7,093 nucleotides of DNA. It comes from an uncultured Coriobacteriales bacterium. Its GTDB lineage: Bacteria > Actinomycetota > Coriobacteriia > Coriobacteriales > Atopobiaceae. Below the pieces are notes generated by a model. The model had not been told where the DNA came from. It did not search any database and was given only the letters and a program-made list of their open reading frames with translations. The translations under genes and the position numbers were made by a program. The first letter of the stretch is position 1. Each line of letters begins with the position of its first letter. Location of the stretch: the NCBI GenBank assembly GCA_947305035.1, contig CAMZCV010000045.1, positions 1 through 7,093 on the forward strand, read 5' to 3'. Positions 5,948 to 7,093 of the stretch are shown piece by piece.

Positions 5948-7078
5948 ATGGCAGAACGTATTGCAAATCGCGAGGCGCAGATCGTCCGCACGAGCATCAT
6001 CGGCATTATCGCCAACATCGCGCTCGCAGCGTTCAAGGCCGTCGTGGGCGCCCTCTCCTCCTCCATCGCCATCGTGCTCGACGCGGTGAACAACCTCTCC
6101 GACGCGCTTTCCTCGGTCATCACCATCGTGGGTACCAAGCTCGCCGCCAAGGCGCCCGATCGCGAGCATCCCTACGGCCACGGCCGCGCGGAATACCTCA
6201 CCACCATCGTCATCGCAGTCATCGTGCTCGGCGCCGGCCTCACCTCCCTCAAGGAATCCGTCCAGCGCATCATCCAGCCCGAGCAGTCATCCTACGAGCC
6301 CATCATGCTCGTCATCATCGCCGTTGCGGTTGTCGCGAAGATTGTCATCGGCCGCTACTTCAAGGCCCGCGGCACCGCCCTCGGCTCCGACACGCTCGTC
6401 GCATCGGGCGAGGATGCCACCATGGACGCGCTCGTCTCCACGGCCACGCTGGTCGCAGCGCTTATCAACCGCCTCACCGGCCTCGGCCTCGAGGCGTTCC
6501 TCGGCGTAGGCATCTCGGCCCTCATCATCAAGACGGGCATCGAGATCCTCACCGAGGCCATCGGCAAGCTCATCGGCCGCCGCATCGACGCCGAAACCGC
6601 AATCGCTATCAAGGAAACGGTCTGCAGCATCGAGGGCGTCCGCGGCGCCTATGACCTCGTACTTACCGACTACGGCCCCGAGCGCTCCATGGGCAGCATC
6701 CATGTGGAGGTCGACGAGACGCTCACCGCCAAGGAAATCGACCGTATGACGCGCCGCATCCAGCATGCGGTCCTCTCCAAGAACCATGTTGCGCTTCACA
6801 CGGTGGGCATCTACTCGGTCAACACCGACCGCACCACCGACGACGACACCACCAAGATCGCCAACGAGCTCGACAAGATCGTCTCGGGCGAGCCGTTCGT
6901 GCTGCAGACGCACGGCCTCTATGTGGACGAGACGGCCAAGACGGCGCTTTTCGACATCATCGTGAGCTATGACGCACCCGACCGCGGCATCGTGCTCGCG
7001 CGCGTCAACAACATGCTGAGAGAAACCTTCCCCGGCTATCGCTTCACGATGACGCTCGACGAGGACATCAGCGACTAG
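5948..7078 (+). CDS. Cation diffusion facilitator metal exporter, probably Mn/Fe type, extended C-terminus
   Basis: This 376-residue inner-membrane transporter should export divalent metal ions in exchange for protons. About six membrane helices fill residues 12-205. The transport-site residues are in helix 2 (N48-xxx-D52 in DAVNNLSDA) and helix 5 (D156-xxx-D160 in EDATMDA). This acidic/Asn pattern without histidine is that of manganese-type members rather than the His-containing zinc type. DREHPYGHGRAEY at 71-83 is the classic family motif after helix 2. The cytoplasmic part is long: one dimerisation-like unit at about 210-295 and a second, similar in outline, at about 300-376, against roughly 300 residues total in E. 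coli FieF (YiiP). The ATG at 5948 has AGGGGG 6 nt upstream. The metal specificity and domain repeat are inferred. It may be expressed from a promoter in the 151-nt gap, or by read-through from the peroxidase gene. Confidence 0.92.
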   Translation: MAERIANREAQIVRTSIIGIIANIALAAFKAVVGALSSSIAIVLDAVNNLSDALSSVITIVGTKLAAKAPDREHPYGHGRAEYLTTIVIAVIVLGAGLTSLKESVQRIIQPEQSSYEPIMLVIIAVAVVAKIVIGRYFKARGTALGSDTLVASGEDATMDALVSTATLVAALINRLTGLGLEAFLGVGISALIIKTGIEILTEAIGKLIGRRIDAETAIAIKETVCSIEGVRGAYDLVLTDYGPERSMGSIHVEVDETLTAKEIDRMTRRIQHAVLSKNHVALHTVGIYSVNTDRTTDDDTTKIANELDKIVSGEPFVLQTHGLYVDETAKTALFDIIVSYDAPDRGIVLARVNNMLRETFPGYRFTMTLDEDISD

Positions 7079-7082
7079 CACA

Positions 7083-7092
7083 TGGGGACAGG
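7083..7092 (+). repeat. Short repeat TGGGGACAGG, copy 2, at window edge
   Basis: This is an exact copy of the ten bases at 649-658. It starts 4 nt after the CDF stop codon and is followed by T before the window ends, so any palindromic partner arm cannot be seen. Confidence 0.35.
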
Positions 7093-7093
7093 T

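Noticed and set aside
5854..6654. A 266-codon plus-strand frame running through the tandem repeats into the CDF gene in another phase
   Set aside because: Its translation is Arg/His-rich, as expected of an out-of-frame reading of the CDF gene, and the in-frame CDF start has a good ribosome site.
6287..7081. A 264-codon minus-strand frame opposite the CDF gene
   Set aside because: It is antisense to a clear membrane transporter, with low-complexity Asp/Gly/Val/Ala-rich translation and no motif.

Overview
The window (7,093 bp, GC-rich coding DNA with short AT-richer gaps) looks like a chromosomal housekeeping segment from an actinobacterium of class Coriobacteriia, possibly Collinsella or a relative. 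This rests on the GC-rich, strong-SD gene style, the GroEL/GroES sequences, and a single polypeptide joining TsaB, RimI and TsaD. The genus is inferred, not proven.

Layout. Four genes read on the minus strand from about 5134 down to 1: a tsaB-rimI-tsaD triple fusion, then nadE (glutamine-type NAD synthetase), then groES and the 5' end of groEL. The chaperonin pair has its own control region (about 495-635). Two genes read on the plus strand from about 5190 to 7078: a cysteine-type glutathione-peroxidase-family gene and a cation diffusion facilitator (CDF) metal exporter. The gap at 5135-5253 is a divergent promoter region with an odd 13-bp palindrome. The gap at 5797-5947 holds a terminator-like hairpin and a tandem 30-bp palindromic repeat directly ahead of the CDF ribosome binding site.

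Functionally these are protein folding (GroES/EL), NAD synthesis, tRNA t6A modification plus ribosomal protein S18 acetylation, peroxide defence, and metal (probably Mn/Fe) export. I see no phage, IS, CRISPR, tRNA or rRNA, and no accessory or defence system. The most notable points are: (1) NadE has glycine where its glutaminase domain should carry the catalytic cysteine; (2) the tsaB-rimI-tsaD triple fusion; (3) a groESL promoter without visible CIRCE or HAIR elements but with two overlapping inverted repeats; (4) the tandem GAGACA/TGTCTC hairpins before the CDF gene. I do not see a whole new system here.
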